Source of the DNA: Blastococcus sp. DSM 46786 | GTDB lineage: Bacteria; Actinomycetota; Actinomycetes; Mycobacteriales; Geodermatophilaceae | Length of the DNA stretch: 64,000 nt | Reading direction: 5' to 3' | Assembly: GCF_900109665.1 (NCBI RefSeq) | Contig: NZ_FOAO01000005.1 | Location: 124,001 to 188,000, forward strand | Shown here: positions 15,619-24,735 of the stretch, in pieces | How the letters are laid out: the number at the start of each line of letters is the position of its first letter | Numbering within the stretch: position 1 is the first letter of the stretch | Translations under genes and position numbers: made by a program | The notes under the pieces: model-generated | What the model was told of the DNA's origin: nothing | Seen by the model: only the letters and a program-made list of their open reading frames with translations | Database searches by the model: none

Positions 15619-17214
15619 TCAGACGACGGGGTCGGCGACGAGCGAGCCCGCCGAGTGCTCCTGCCGCAACGCGGTCTTGAGCACCTTGCCGCTCGGGTTG
15701 CGGGGGAGCGCCCCCACCACCGAGTACTCCCGCGGGTTCTTGTAGCGGGCCAGCCGCTCCCGGCAGAACGCGGCCAGCTCCTCGGCCGTCGGCGGGTCGG
15801 CCGCGTCGCGCGGGGCGACGACGGCCAGCGGCGCCTCGCCGTAGCGGGTGTCGGGCACGCCGATCAGCGCGACCTCGGCGACCTTCGGGTGGGCGGCCAG
15901 CACGTTCTCCACCTCGGCGCAGTAGATGTTCTCCCCACCAGAGATGATCATGTCCTTCTTGCGGTCGACGACGTAGAAGTAGCCGTCCTCGTCCTGGCGC
16001 ACCAGGTCGCCGGAGTGGAACCAGCCACCGGCGAACGCCTCCGCGGTCGCCTCGGGCTTGCCCCAGTACTCCTTCATCACCATCGGGCTGCGGTAGACGA
16101 TCTCGCCGACCTCGCCCTGCGGCACGTCCTCCATCAGCTCGTCGACGACGCGCACCTCGACGTTGAGGATCGGGGTGCCGACCGAGCCGATCTTGCGCAC
16201 CGCGTCCTCCCCGCGGAGCAGGCAGGTGACCGGGCTGCACTCGGTCTGCCCGAAGGCGGTGACCACCTCCGCCTGCGGGAAGGCGTCGATGAGCGTGCGC
16301 AGCAGGGTGGTGGACGCCGGGGCGGCGCCCCAGGAGACCCGGCGCAGGGCGGAGAGGTCGCGCGCGGCGAGGTCGGGCACCGCCAGCACCGCGGCCCACA
16401 TCGCCGGCACGAGGAAGATGCTGGAGACCTTCTCCCGCTCCATCAGGTCGAGGGTCGCCGCCGGGTCGAAGGCGCCGGACCGGAGGATCACGTGGACGCC
16501 GCCGAGCAGCAGCGGCGGCAGGCCGCCGGCCAGCCCGGCGATGTGGAACAGCGGCGCACCGGGGACGGCGACCCGGTCGTCCGGATCCCAGCCCAGCGTC
16601 GTGATCTGGCTGAACGCATGCATGATCAGGTTCCGGTGGGTCAGCACCGCGCCCTTGGGCCGGCCGGTCGTCCCCGAGGTGTACATGACGAAGGCGGCCT
16701 CGTCCTCGTCCACGGCGACGTCGAGCGGCTCCCCCTCGGCCGCGGCGAGCGCCGACGCGTAGTCCTCGCTGCCGGGCCCGGCGTCACCGCCGTCGATGAC
16801 CAGCGCCGTCGCGACGTCCGGGGCCTGCTCGCGCGCCTTGGCTGCGACCTCCGCCAGCGGCGCGTCCACGACCAGGGCGACGGCGCCGGAGTCGGTGAGC
16901 ACGTAGGCGACCTCGTCGGCGACCAGCCGGAAGTTGACCGGGACGACGACCGCCCCCAGCCGGATGCCGGCGAGGTAGGCCTCCCACGTCTCCGGGCCGT
17001 TGAGCGCGAGCACGGCCACCCGGTCGCCGGTGCGCACCCCGCGCGCGTGCAGCGCCCGGGCCAGCCGGTCCACCCGCTGATCGAGCTCGGCGTAGGAGCG
17101 GCCCGATCCCTCGAAGCGCAGCGCCGGCGCGTCCGGGCTGGTGCGGGCGTGCCGGGCCAGCATGTCGCTCATGGTCATGCCGCGGCCGTGCAGGACGGGG
17201 ATCTGGACGCTCAC
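15619..17214 (-). CDS. AMP-forming fatty-acid-CoA ligase (FadD type)
   Basis: 531 residues from GTG 17214, with GAGGAG upstream. Motifs: MYTSGTTGRPKG phosphate loop, FGQTECSP, GWFHSGDL, DRKKDMIISGGENIYC hinge and NPSGKVLKTAL with the catalytic Lys. It follows the TetR gene by 62 bases on the same strand and faces an acyl-CoA dehydrogenase operon across the TetR operator. It likely feeds that beta-oxidation set with an acyl-CoA. Confidence 0.93.
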   Translation of the reverse strand: MSVQIPVLHGRGMTMSDMLARHARTSPDAPALRFEGSGRSYAELDQRVDRLARALHARGVRTGDRVAVLALNGPETWEAYLAGIRLGAVVVPVNFRLVADEVAYVLTDSGAVALVVDAPLAEVAAKAREQAPDVATALVIDGGDAGPGSEDYASALAAAEGEPLDVAVDEDEAAFVMYTSGTTGRPKGAVLTHRNLIMHAFSQITTLGWDPDDRVAVPGAPLFHIAGLAGGLPPLLLGGVHVILRSGAFDPAATLDLMEREKVSSIFLVPAMWAAVLAVPDLAARDLSALRRVSWGAAPASTTLLRTLIDAFPQAEVVTAFGQTECSPVTCLLRGEDAVRKIGSVGTPILNVEVRVVDELMEDVPQGEVGEIVYRSPMVMKEYWGKPEATAEAFAGGWFHSGDLVRQDEDGYFYVVDRKKDMIISGGENIYCAEVENVLAAHPKVAEVALIGVPDTRYGEAPLAVVAPRDAADPPTAEELAAFCRERLARYKNPREYSVVGALPRNPSGKVLKTALRQEHSAGSLVADPVV

Positions 17215-17276
17215 GGGCTTCTCCTCAGCCGGGGCAGTGTGACCCGCGTCATGCTGGTGGCCGCGAGCCGGGGCGG

Positions 17277-17930
17277 TCAACCCTGACTGTCGAGGTCGAG
17301 CAGGCGGGCGGCGAGCCGCTTCCAGAGCGCCAGGTGCGGGTCGGTGGCGGCCGGCCGGTCCTGGAACGCGTAGACCAGCGCGACCCCGCGCATGCTGGTG
17401 AACAGCAGCTCGCAGAGGTCGGCGTAGGCGGGGGCGCCGGCGATCTCGGGCCCCCAGATGCCGTCGGCCACGGCGGCGATCGAGGCCCGCAGCCGGCGCT
17501 CCTCGCCGCGCAGCGCCGCCCGCAGCTCGGGGTCGGTGCGGGCCGCCGTCCAGAGCTCCATCGCCGCCCAGAACGGGGGCTCCTGGAAGGTCGCCCACAT
17601 CAGGTCGATCGCGCGGTCCACCCGCTCGCGCCCGGTCGGCCCGTCCTCCATCAGCGCCGCGGCCCGGCGGCGCACCTCGTCCAGCTGCGTCGTGGACAGG
17701 TGCTCGGCGGCGGCGACCAGCAGCTCGGCGCGGGACGGGAAGTGGTGCAGCAGCCGGCCGCGGGAGACCCCGGCGCGGGCCTGCACGGCGAGCGTCGAGG
17801 CGCCGGCGAACCCGTCCTCGACCAGGCACGCGACGGCGGCGTCGAGGATCAGCAGGCGGCTGCCGGCGGTCCGCTCCGCGCGCGAGCGGGGCCCGGGAGC
17901 GGCGCCGGCGGCGGCGGGCTCGGCGCTCAT
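17277..17930 (-). CDS. TetR/AcrR family regulator of the acyl-CoA cluster
   Basis: 217 residues. N-terminal HTH: RLLILDAAVACLVEDGFAGASTLAVQARAGVSRGRLLHHFPSRAELL. The C-terminal domain has Trp-rich helices (MWATFQEPPFWAAMELWTAARTDPEL) that may bind an acyl-CoA, as in FadR/KstR-type regulators. It is divergent from the acyl-CoA dehydrogenases and has a near-perfect 30-bp palindrome in the shared promoter region, so it likely represses both directions. Confidence 0.9.
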   Translation of the reverse strand: MSAEPAAAGAAPGPRSRAERTAGSRLLILDAAVACLVEDGFAGASTLAVQARAGVSRGRLLHHFPSRAELLVAAAEHLSTTQLDEVRRRAAALMEDGPTGRERVDRAIDLMWATFQEPPFWAAMELWTAARTDPELRAALRGEERRLRASIAAVADGIWGPEIAGAPAYADLCELLFTSMRGVALVYAFQDRPAATDPHLALWKRLAARLLDLDSQG

Positions 17931-17957
17931 CCGCGGAACAGTAGGCGGTGCACGCGG

Positions 17958-17987
17958 CCCGGAACAGTCACCGTTGACCGTTCCGGG
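17958..17987. promoter_or_regulatory. Putative TetR operator, 30-bp palindrome
   Basis: CCCGGAAC (17958-17965) and GTTCCGGG (17980-17987) flank inner arms GTCA and TGAC, giving a 30-bp palindrome with only two mismatched pairs. It lies in the 110-bp space between the TetR gene and the divergent acyl-CoA dehydrogenase gene. A half-site GGAACAGT recurs at 17935-17942. A site between divergent genes would serve both promoters. Confidence 0.75.
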
Positions 17988-18040
17988 TGACGCCTGTCAC
18001 GCTGCGGCCGATCCCCCGCTCACCGACGAGAGGCGTGCCC

Positions 18041-19261
18041 GTGGACTTCGACGACAGCCCCGGCGAGGCCGGGTACCGGGCGCGGGTGCGCGCCCTGCTC
18101 GAGGAGCACGCCGGCGAGCTGCTGCACCTCGCGCCCGGCCAGGAGGGCATCGACGCCCGCACGCACGAGGCGGAGATGCGCCGCACCCAGCGGGTGCTCG
18201 CCGAGGCGGGGCTGGTCGGCGTCACCTGGCCCCGCGAGTACGGCGGGCAGGGGGGCACGCTGGTGCAGCAGGCGATCGTCGCCCAGGAACTCGCCCGCGC
18301 GCGGGTGCCCGGTTTGATCAACCACATCGGGATCGGCATGTGCGGGCCGACGGTCATCGCCCACGGCAGCCAGGAGCAGCGCGACCGCCACCTCGCCCGG
18401 CTGCTGCGCGCCGACGACGTGTGGTGCCAGCTGTTCAGCGAGCCGGCCTCGGGCTCGGACCTCGCCGCGCTGCGCACCACCGCCGTCCGCGACGGCGACG
18501 GCTGGGTGGTCAACGGCCAGAAGGTGTGGACGACGCTGGCGCACGTCTCCGACCACGGCATCCTGCTCACCCGCACCGACCCGGAGAAGCCGAAGCACGC
18601 CGGTCTCACCATGTTCGTCGTCGACATGCACGCCCCCGGCGTGACGGTGCGCCCGCTGCGCCAGATGGGCGGGCGGGCCGACTTCAACGAGGTCTTCTTC
18701 GACGACGTCCGCATCCCCGACGAGGAGCGGCTGGGCGAGCCCGGCGAGGGCTGGCGGGTCGCGCTGACCACGCTGATGAACGAGCGGGTGGCCATCGGCG
18801 GGGCCGGGGGCGCCATCGGCGCGCCGGTGGAGGAGTTCGCCCAGCACGCGCGCGAGCGGCTGCCGCGGCTCGACCCCGAGCGGCAGGTGCTGGCCCGGCA
18901 GGCGGTCGGGCGGGCGGTGGTCGCGGCGCTCGCCGCCCGGTACACCGGCTACCGACGGCTCACCGTGCTCAGCCAGGGCGGCATCCCCGGACCGGAGGCC
19001 AGCGCGGGGAAGCTCGCCGGCACCGAGGCCGGCCTGCTCATGGCCGACGCCGGGGTGCGGCTGCTCGGCGACGACGCAGTCTACGCCGCCACGGCCGACG
19101 GTGACGACCGCTGGCAGCGCACCCAGTCGTGGCTGCCGGGCATCAGCATCGCCGGCGGCACCGACCAGGTCCTCCGCAACATCCTCGGCGAGCGGGTGCT
19201 GGGTCTGCCGCCGGAACCCCGCAGCGACAAGACCGCTCCTTTCTCGGGAGGGAAGCGATGA
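18041..19261 (+). CDS. Acyl-CoA dehydrogenase, first of an adjacent pair
   Basis: 406 residues from GTG 18041 (GAGAGG 7 bases upstream). ACAD fold: CQLFSEPASGSDLAALRT is the FAD/substrate-binding signature, then VVNGQKVWTT and FVVDMHAPGV. The C-terminus IAGGTDQVLRNILGERVLGLP is the flavin-contacting end seen in actinobacterial FadE proteins. It introduces an alpha-beta double bond into an acyl-CoA, passing electrons to ETF. Its stop overlaps the start of a second, shorter ACAD. Confidence 0.92.
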   Translation: MDFDDSPGEAGYRARVRALLEEHAGELLHLAPGQEGIDARTHEAEMRRTQRVLAEAGLVGVTWPREYGGQGGTLVQQAIVAQELARARVPGLINHIGIGMCGPTVIAHGSQEQRDRHLARLLRADDVWCQLFSEPASGSDLAALRTTAVRDGDGWVVNGQKVWTTLAHVSDHGILLTRTDPEKPKHAGLTMFVVDMHAPGVTVRPLRQMGGRADFNEVFFDDVRIPDEERLGEPGEGWRVALTTLMNERVAIGGAGGAIGAPVEEFAQHARERLPRLDPERQVLARQAVGRAVVAALAARYTGYRRLTVLSQGGIPGPEASAGKLAGTEAGLLMADAGVRLLGDDAVYAATADGDDRWQRTQSWLPGISIAGGTDQVLRNILGERVLGLPPEPRSDKTAPFSGGKR

Positions 19262-20250
19262 ACTTCGACCTCGACGCCGACCAGCGCGACATCGCCGACG
19301 GCGCCCGCGACTTCTACCGCGGCAACGCCTCGCCGGCCGCGGCGCGGGCGGGTCTGGAGGGCGGGCGACTCGAGCCCGGCCGCAAGGCGCTGGCCGACAT
19401 CGGCTTCCTGGGCATCACCGTCCCCGAGTCCGCCGGCGGCTCCGGGCGCCCGCTGCTGGACCTCGCCGTCGTCGCCGAGCAGGGCGGCGCGGTCCTCGCG
19501 GCGCCCTCGCTGGTCACCGCCGCGCGCGCCGCCGTCCTCCTCGCCGACGCCCCCGACCTGGCCGCGCAGCTGGCCGACGGGTCGACGGCCTTCGCCGTGC
19601 TCGACGGCGCCGTCGACGGCTCCGCCCCGTCGGTGGACGCCGCCGACGCGACGCTCTTCCTCGGTCTCGACGGCGGTGACCTGGTCGTCGGCGAGGGCGA
19701 GGTCCTGCCCGGCCGGCCGGTGGACGCCACCCGCGGGCTGGCGTCGGTCCGGCTGACCTCCCGCCGGGTGCTGACCCCGGACGCGGGCGAGCTGTGGGCC
19801 CGCGCCCGGCAGGTGGGCGCGGTCGTCATGGCCGCGGAGGACCTCGGCGGCGCCGAGCGGTGCGTGCAGCTGGGCGTGGCCTACGCCCAGGAGCGGGAGG
19901 CGTTCGGCCGCCGGATCGGCTCCTACCAGGCGATCAAGCACATGCTGGTCGACGCGTGGGTCGGGGTGGAGCAGCTGCGCTCGCTGGTCTGGTGGGCCGC
20001 GTGGGCGGCGGACTGCAACCCCGACGAGCTGCCGCTGGCGGCATCGGCGGCGAAGGCCTGCGCGGCGGTGACCTTCGAGCGGGCAGCGAGCACCCTCATC
20101 CAGGTGCACGGCGGCGTCGGCTTCACCTGGGAGCACGACGCGCACCTGTACTGGCGGCGGGCCAAGGTCGACCGGCTGCTGCTGGGGGACGAGGCCGAGC
20201 ACCTCGACGCCGTCGCCCGCCTGGCCGTCACCGGCGCCCTCGGCAGCTGA
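19258..20250 (+). CDS. Acyl-CoA dehydrogenase-like subunit, second of the pair
   Basis: 330 residues, ATGA overlap with the previous gene. The middle domain is shortened and divergent, while the C-terminal helical domain is well kept (YAQEREAFGRRIGSYQAIKHMLVD and QVHGGVGFTWEHDAHLYWRRAK). In actinobacterial sterol and related catabolism, adjacent ACAD genes form alpha2beta2 enzymes in which only one subunit type carries the catalytic base. Gene overlap and divergence suggest this pair does the same, which is inference. Confidence 0.87.
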   Translation: MNFDLDADQRDIADGARDFYRGNASPAAARAGLEGGRLEPGRKALADIGFLGITVPESAGGSGRPLLDLAVVAEQGGAVLAAPSLVTAARAAVLLADAPDLAAQLADGSTAFAVLDGAVDGSAPSVDAADATLFLGLDGGDLVVGEGEVLPGRPVDATRGLASVRLTSRRVLTPDAGELWARARQVGAVVMAAEDLGGAERCVQLGVAYAQEREAFGRRIGSYQAIKHMLVDAWVGVEQLRSLVWWAAWAADCNPDELPLAASAAKACAAVTFERAASTLIQVHGGVGFTWEHDAHLYWRRAKVDRLLLGDEAEHLDAVARLAVTGALGS

Positions 20251-20262
20251 CCAGGCCGCGGC

Positions 20263-20338
20263 ACCCTCAGGCATAGGAAGCTTTACATGCGGCTCTGGCC
20301 CCAAAACCGCATGCATAGCTTCCTATGCCCTGAGGGGT
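20263..20338 (+). terminator. Large hairpin between dehydrogenase and hydratase genes
   Basis: The left arm contains ACCCTCAGGCATAGGAAGCT plus CATGCGG, and the right arm contains CCGCATG plus AGCTTCCTATGCC(C)TGAGGGG. They pair over about 26 bases with one bulge and a short internal loop. It starts 12 bases after the dehydrogenase stop. It would terminate transcription or separate the hydratase into its own unit. Confidence 0.75.
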
Positions 20339-20358
20339 CAGGTGACGGCTGACCACCC

Positions 20359-21288
20359 TTGCCATTCGCTGACAGGAGGAAGACCACGGACCTCACCGAG
20401 CTGCGGTACGAGGTGGCCGACGGCGTCGCCACGGTGACGCTGCACCGGCCCGACCGGCTCAACGCCTTCACGCTGACCATGGCCGACGAGCTCACCCGGG
20501 TCGCGGCGGCCGCCGACGCCGACGACGACGTCCGGGTGGTGGTCGTGACCGGCGCCGGGCGGGCGTTCTGCGCCGGCGCAGAACTCGCGGGCGGTCCCGA
20601 CACCTTCGGTGACCGGCGCACCCGCGTGCGCCCGCCCGGCCCGCTGAGCGAGGAGATCGGCGGCTACCCCCGCGACGCCGGGGGAGTCGCCTCGCTGCCG
20701 TTCGCCGCGCTGCGCAAGCCCGTCATCGCCGCCGTCAACGGGCCGGCGGTGGGCATCGGCGCGACCCTGACCCTGCCGATGGACATCCGGATCGCCGCGG
20801 AGTCGGCCCGGTTCGGGTTCGTCTTCGGCCGGGTCGGCATCGTGCCGGAGGCGGCGTCCTCGTGGTTCCTGCCGCGGGTGGTCGGCATCAGCCAGGCGAT
20901 GGAGTGGGTGGCCACCGGCCGGGTGTTCGACGCCGCCGAGGCGCTGCGCGGCCGGCTGGTCTCCCGCGTGGTGCCCGATGACGAGCTGCTGCCCACCGCG
21001 TACGCGCTCGCCCGGGAGGTCGCCGACAACACCAGCGCGGTCGCCGTCTCCGCTGCCCGGCAGCTGCTGTGGTCGATGCTCGGCGCCGCCTCGCCGTGGG
21101 ACGCGCACCGCGCGGAGTCCCGGGCGCTGGTCGAGCTGGGGGACGGGCCGGACCCGGCCGAGGGAGTGGCCGCCTTCCTGGAGAAGCGGCCGCCGCGCTT
21201 CCCCGGCCGGCTGCCCGACGGCGAAGTCGCCGGCGTGCCCCGCTGGCCCCTGCCGCCGGACGACGTCACGCCGTCGTCCGGAACCTGA
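20359..21288 (+). CDS. Enoyl-CoA hydratase/isomerase family protein; start codon uncertain
   Basis: About 300 residues of crotonase fold: VTLHRPDRLNAFTLTMADEL, then GAGRAFCAGAEL (oxyanion hole) and KPVIAAVNGPAVGIGATL (second oxyanion glycine), with GRVGIVPEAASSWFLPRVVG around the catalytic Glu. It hydrates or isomerises enoyl-CoA. The start is odd: the only canonical candidate near the 5' end is a TTG at 20359 without a ribosome site, yet a perfect AGGAGG (20374-20379) sits 6 bases before an in-frame ACG at 20386. Translation may begin at ACG, giving 300 residues. Confidence 0.88.
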   Translation: MPFADRRKTTDLTELRYEVADGVATVTLHRPDRLNAFTLTMADELTRVAAAADADDDVRVVVVTGAGRAFCAGAELAGGPDTFGDRRTRVRPPGPLSEEIGGYPRDAGGVASLPFAALRKPVIAAVNGPAVGIGATLTLPMDIRIAAESARFGFVFGRVGIVPEAASSWFLPRVVGISQAMEWVATGRVFDAAEALRGRLVSRVVPDDELLPTAYALAREVADNTSAVAVSAARQLLWSMLGAASPWDAHRAESRALVELGDGPDPAEGVAAFLEKRPPRFPGRLPDGEVAGVPRWPLPPDDVTPSSGT

Positions 21289-21291
21289 CCT

Positions 21292-21930
21292 TCAGCCCCC
21301 CAGGCCGGCCTCCCGCGCGCGGATCATCGCCTCGGCCCGGTCCCTGACCTGCAGCTTGGCGAAGATCGCGGAGACGTAGTTCGCCACCGTCTTCGGGCTC
21401 AGCGACAGGGCGCGGGCGATCGACGGGTTGGGGTTCCCCTGGGCCAGGAGTCGCAGGATCTCCCGCTCGCGGTCGGTCAGCGACGGGAACACCTGGGGAG
21501 CCGGCCGGGGCTGGGCGAAGAACGCCAGCACCCGGCCGGCCACGGTCGGGCTGAAGATCGCCTCCCCGCGGGCCACCGCCCGGATCGCCCCGGTCAGTTC
21601 CTCCTCGTCGGCGTCCTTGAGGACGTAGCCGCGGGCGCCGGCCCGCAGCGCCATGAACACCGAGTCCTCGTCCTCGAACAGGGTGAGCACCAGCACGCGC
21701 ACGTCGCGGACGGCGGCGGTGATCGCCCGGGTGGCCTCGATGCCGCTCATGCCCGGCAGCTGCAGGTCCATGAGGACGACGTCGGGCCGCAGCTGCCCCG
21801 CCTGCGCCACCGCGTCCTCGCCGGAGACCGCCACCCCGACGACCTCGAGGTCGGCCGCCGTGTCCAGCAGCGCCAGGACGCCCTTCCGGAACAGCGGGTG
21901 GTCTTCGACCACCAGCAGGCGCGCGACCAC
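21292..21930 (-). CDS. NarL/FixJ family response regulator
   Basis: 212 residues. Receiver domain with acidic pocket VVEDHP, phospho-acceptor Asp in VVLMDLQLPG and Lys in YVLKDADEEE. The C-terminal LuxR HTH is LTDREREILRLLAQGNPNPSIARALSLSPKTVANYVSAIFAKLQV. It starts one base after the stop of the histidine kinase gene on the same strand, so the two form a cotranscribed two-component pair. Confidence 0.95.
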   Translation of the reverse strand: MVARLLVVEDHPLFRKGVLALLDTAADLEVVGVAVSGEDAVAQAGQLRPDVVLMDLQLPGMSGIEATRAITAAVRDVRVLVLTLFEDEDSVFMALRAGARGYVLKDADEEELTGAIRAVARGEAIFSPTVAGRVLAFFAQPRPAPQVFPSLTDREREILRLLAQGNPNPSIARALSLSPKTVANYVSAIFAKLQVRDRAEAMIRAREAGLGG

Positions 21931-21931
21931 G

Positions 21932-24010
21932 TCAATGCCCTCCGCTCAGTGGCAGCCGGGCGCGCACGCGGGTGCCGCTCCCCGGCGCCGGCAGCACGTC
22001 GCACCGGCCGCCGGTCTCCGCCGCCCGCTCGCGCATCGACGACATCCCCACACCGGGGAGCAGCTCCGCAGGGAGCCCGCGACCGTCGTCGACGACCTCG
22101 ACGGTCAGCTCGCCGTCGTCGGCGGCCAGCCGGAGCGTGCAGGTTCGGGCCGCCGCGTGCCGGACGACGTTGGTCAGCGCCTCCTGGGCGATCCGGTAGG
22201 CCGCCACCTCGACCGCCGCGGGGAGCGGGGGCAGCTCGCCGTCGACCTCGACGCCCGCTCGGAGGCCGTCGCCGTCGGCGCTGCACCGCTCGGTGAGGCG
22301 CTCCAGCGCGCCGACCAGCCCCAGCTCGTCGAGGGCGGGCGGTCGCAGGTCGTGCACGAGCCGGCGCACGTCGGCGATCGCGGTGCGCAGCTCGGCGCGC
22401 AGCTCCCCGGCCAGGGCCTCGGCGCGCGCGGGATCACGGTGGATGAGGGTGCGCAGCACGCCGGTCTGCACGGTGAGCCCGGCCAGCTGGGCACCCAGGC
22501 CGTCGTGCAGGTCGCGGCGCAGCCGGCGGCGTTCCTCCTCCCGCGCGGTGACCAGCCGTTCCCGCGAGCGCCGCAGGTCGGCGGTGAGCCGCACCGCGGA
22601 GACGGCCACCCCGGCCTGGCGGGCCAGGTCGGAGAGCAGCCGCCGGTCGGCGGCGGAGAACGCGGTCTCGCCGGGTCGCAGGCCCAGCCGGAGCTCGCCC
22701 ACCTCCTCGCTCCGGTAGAGCAGCGGGAGCGACCGGGTGCCCGGCACCGGGGAGCCCGACTCGACGGCCGGTTCGCCGTCCCCCAGCACGATGGCGGCGT
22801 AGGGCAGGCGGAGGGACTCCCGGACGGTCGTGACGATCGCCGGCAGGACGTCGTCCGGCGCCAGCGTGCTCTCCAGCCGCTCGCCGAGCCGGGACAGCGC
22901 GGCGTAGGGCTCGGTCCGCCGGCCGTACAGCAGCCGGTTCACCCCCCGCTGCAGCCGGTCGTGCGCCGGGGCGAACCCGACGGCGACCAGGCCGGTCGCC
23001 ACCAGGGAGACCAGCAGGTCGTCGTCCCGGCGCAGGACCGCCCCGAGGTAGCCGACGACGAGCACGTACCCGCCGACGACGAGGGCGGTGAGCGTGCCGT
23101 AGACCAGCGTCCGGTTGAGGACGACGTCGATGCCCTCGAGCCGGTACTTCAGGACGGCGACCGCGATCGCCACGGGCAGGGCGAGCAGCAGCCAGACGAA
23201 CACCGCGGAGCTGACGAGCGGGAGGACGCCGTCCAACGGCGCGAGGACTGCCGGCGCCACGGCGAAGAGGAACCACGTCATCTGCAGCCGCTCGTCGCCG
23301 CGCGAGCGCCGGAACCGGACGACCACGGACACGACGGCACCGATGATGCCGGCGGCCAGGACGATGCCGAGGACGGCGAAGACCGGCAGCTCCTCCACCG
23401 GCGCCAGGCCCGGGACCCCGATCGGGTTGTCGATCCGGTAGTCGACCTCCTGCCCGCTGAGCGAGCCGGTGAGCATCCCGAGGACGCAGATCGCGCCCAG
23501 GGCCGCGCCGGGCAGCACGGCGACCGGCCACCAGCGGGGGGAGGGCAGCCGCCCGTCGGGGAACAGCAGCGGGAGGTAGAGGAAGAGCAGCCCGAGGACC
23601 GCGTACCAGTACCAGCTCTGCAGCCAGGCGCCGGCGACGGCGAGGGCGTCGGGCCGGCCGCGGGTGGTCATCACCCAGGCCGCGTAGGCGTCGCCGGCCG
23701 GGACCACGCCGACGAGCAGCGCTGCCGAGGCCATCAGCCAGCCGACCGCGTTGTGCGGGCGGCGCAGGACCAGCAGCGCCCCCAGCGCCGCGAAGAGCCC
23801 GAACCCGCCGAGGATCGGCACCGCCTCGGCCGGATCGAGACCCGGGCCGCCCAGCCGGGCGTCGAGCACGAGGTACGCGACGGCGCCGGCCAGGTACACC
23901 GGGAGCACCGCCCAGGCGAACAGCCGGGGCAGCACGGCGGCGCCCGGCGGTCGGCCGCCGGCAGCCCGCCGCGGCGGGGCGGGGGCGGGCGCGGTCACGC
24001 GGGTCGTCAC
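21932..24010 (-). CDS. NarL-type sensor histidine kinase, multi-pass membrane
   Basis: 692 residues from GTG 24010 (GGGAGCG upstream). The first 330 or so residues hold about nine membrane helices. A GAF-like region follows (ESTLAPDDVLPAIVTTVRESL), then a HisKA_3 domain with phospho-His in RRDLHDGLGAQLAGL and an HATPase_c domain with N-box EALTNVVRHA and G-box VDDGRGL. Such membrane-GAF kinases sense membrane or redox conditions; the signal is unknown. Partner is the adjacent regulator. Confidence 0.93.
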   Translation of the reverse strand: MTTRVTAPAPAPPRRAAGGRPPGAAVLPRLFAWAVLPVYLAGAVAYLVLDARLGGPGLDPAEAVPILGGFGLFAALGALLVLRRPHNAVGWLMASAALLVGVVPAGDAYAAWVMTTRGRPDALAVAGAWLQSWYWYAVLGLLFLYLPLLFPDGRLPSPRWWPVAVLPGAALGAICVLGMLTGSLSGQEVDYRIDNPIGVPGLAPVEELPVFAVLGIVLAAGIIGAVVSVVVRFRRSRGDERLQMTWFLFAVAPAVLAPLDGVLPLVSSAVFVWLLLALPVAIAVAVLKYRLEGIDVVLNRTLVYGTLTALVVGGYVLVVGYLGAVLRRDDDLLVSLVATGLVAVGFAPAHDRLQRGVNRLLYGRRTEPYAALSRLGERLESTLAPDDVLPAIVTTVRESLRLPYAAIVLGDGEPAVESGSPVPGTRSLPLLYRSEEVGELRLGLRPGETAFSAADRRLLSDLARQAGVAVSAVRLTADLRRSRERLVTAREEERRRLRRDLHDGLGAQLAGLTVQTGVLRTLIHRDPARAEALAGELRAELRTAIADVRRLVHDLRPPALDELGLVGALERLTERCSADGDGLRAGVEVDGELPPLPAAVEVAAYRIAQEALTNVVRHAAARTCTLRLAADDGELTVEVVDDGRGLPAELLPGVGMSSMRERAAETGGRCDVLPAPGSGTRVRARLPLSGGH

Positions 24011-24108
24011 CTGGTCGCTCCCTTCGGCGTGGGCACGATGCGCGCCGGAACGGCGCGGCGTCAACGGAGGGCCGCGCCGGGCGGCGCGGCCCTCCGCGGG
24101 GGAGTGGG

Positions 24109-24735
24109 TCAGAACGCAGGTGCCGGCTCGTGCCGGATGGCCGGAGCCGACTGCAGCGACCGGCCGAGCAGCACCCAGGCGAGGCCGGCGGGCACGCTGA
24201 TCGCGGCCCAGAACCAGGCGTCGTTCTCGGGGCTCACGAGGCCCCCGAGGGCGCCGATCCCGATGCCGAGCGGGAGGGCGAGGGCGAGCAGCAGACCACC
24301 GGCGCGGGCGAGCGAGCCGGCCCGCCGCCGGACCACGGCGACGCCGAGCAGCACGCCGCCGATCGTGGAGACGAGGAACCCGAGGAGGAAGGTGATGTGC
24401 CCGAGCGCCACCTCGGCGCCGCCGGTGGTGATCGACGCGACCTCGATCGCGTTGCCGACGGCCATGGCGGCCAGCCCGGCCCCGGTCAGCGCGGTGCCGA
24501 CGGCGCCGGCCCGCCCCGCGTCGCCGCCCAGCGCCCGGCGGAGCGCGGCGAGCCCGGCCAGGATCAGCACCGGCGGCAGGACGAGGAAGACCCAGGCGGC
24601 GGTCGCGCTCGCGAGGGGGATGGCCCCGGCTCCGGCGCCGTCGGCCAGGACGGTGGCCCAGGCGACGGGCAGCAGCGCCCAGAGGGCGCCGCCGACGAGG
24701 CCGCCGGTGGCGGATCGGGAGGTCGTGGTCGACAT
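24109..24735 (-). CDS. Multi-pass membrane protein of unknown function
   Basis: 208 residues with about six hydrophobic helices and a short His/Pro tail. ATG at 24735 is preceded by GGAAGGACC. It lies 98 bases upstream of the kinase gene on the same strand, so it may be part of the same unit or a sensed target. No family was recognised. Confidence 0.75.
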   Translation of the reverse strand: MSTTTSRSATGGLVGGALWALLPVAWATVLADGAGAGAIPLASATAAWVFLVLPPVLILAGLAALRRALGGDAGRAGAVGTALTGAGLAAMAVGNAIEVASITTGGAEVALGHITFLLGFLVSTIGGVLLGVAVVRRRAGSLARAGGLLLALALPLGIGIGALGGLVSPENDAWFWAAISVPAGLAWVLLGRSLQSAPAIRHEPAPAF

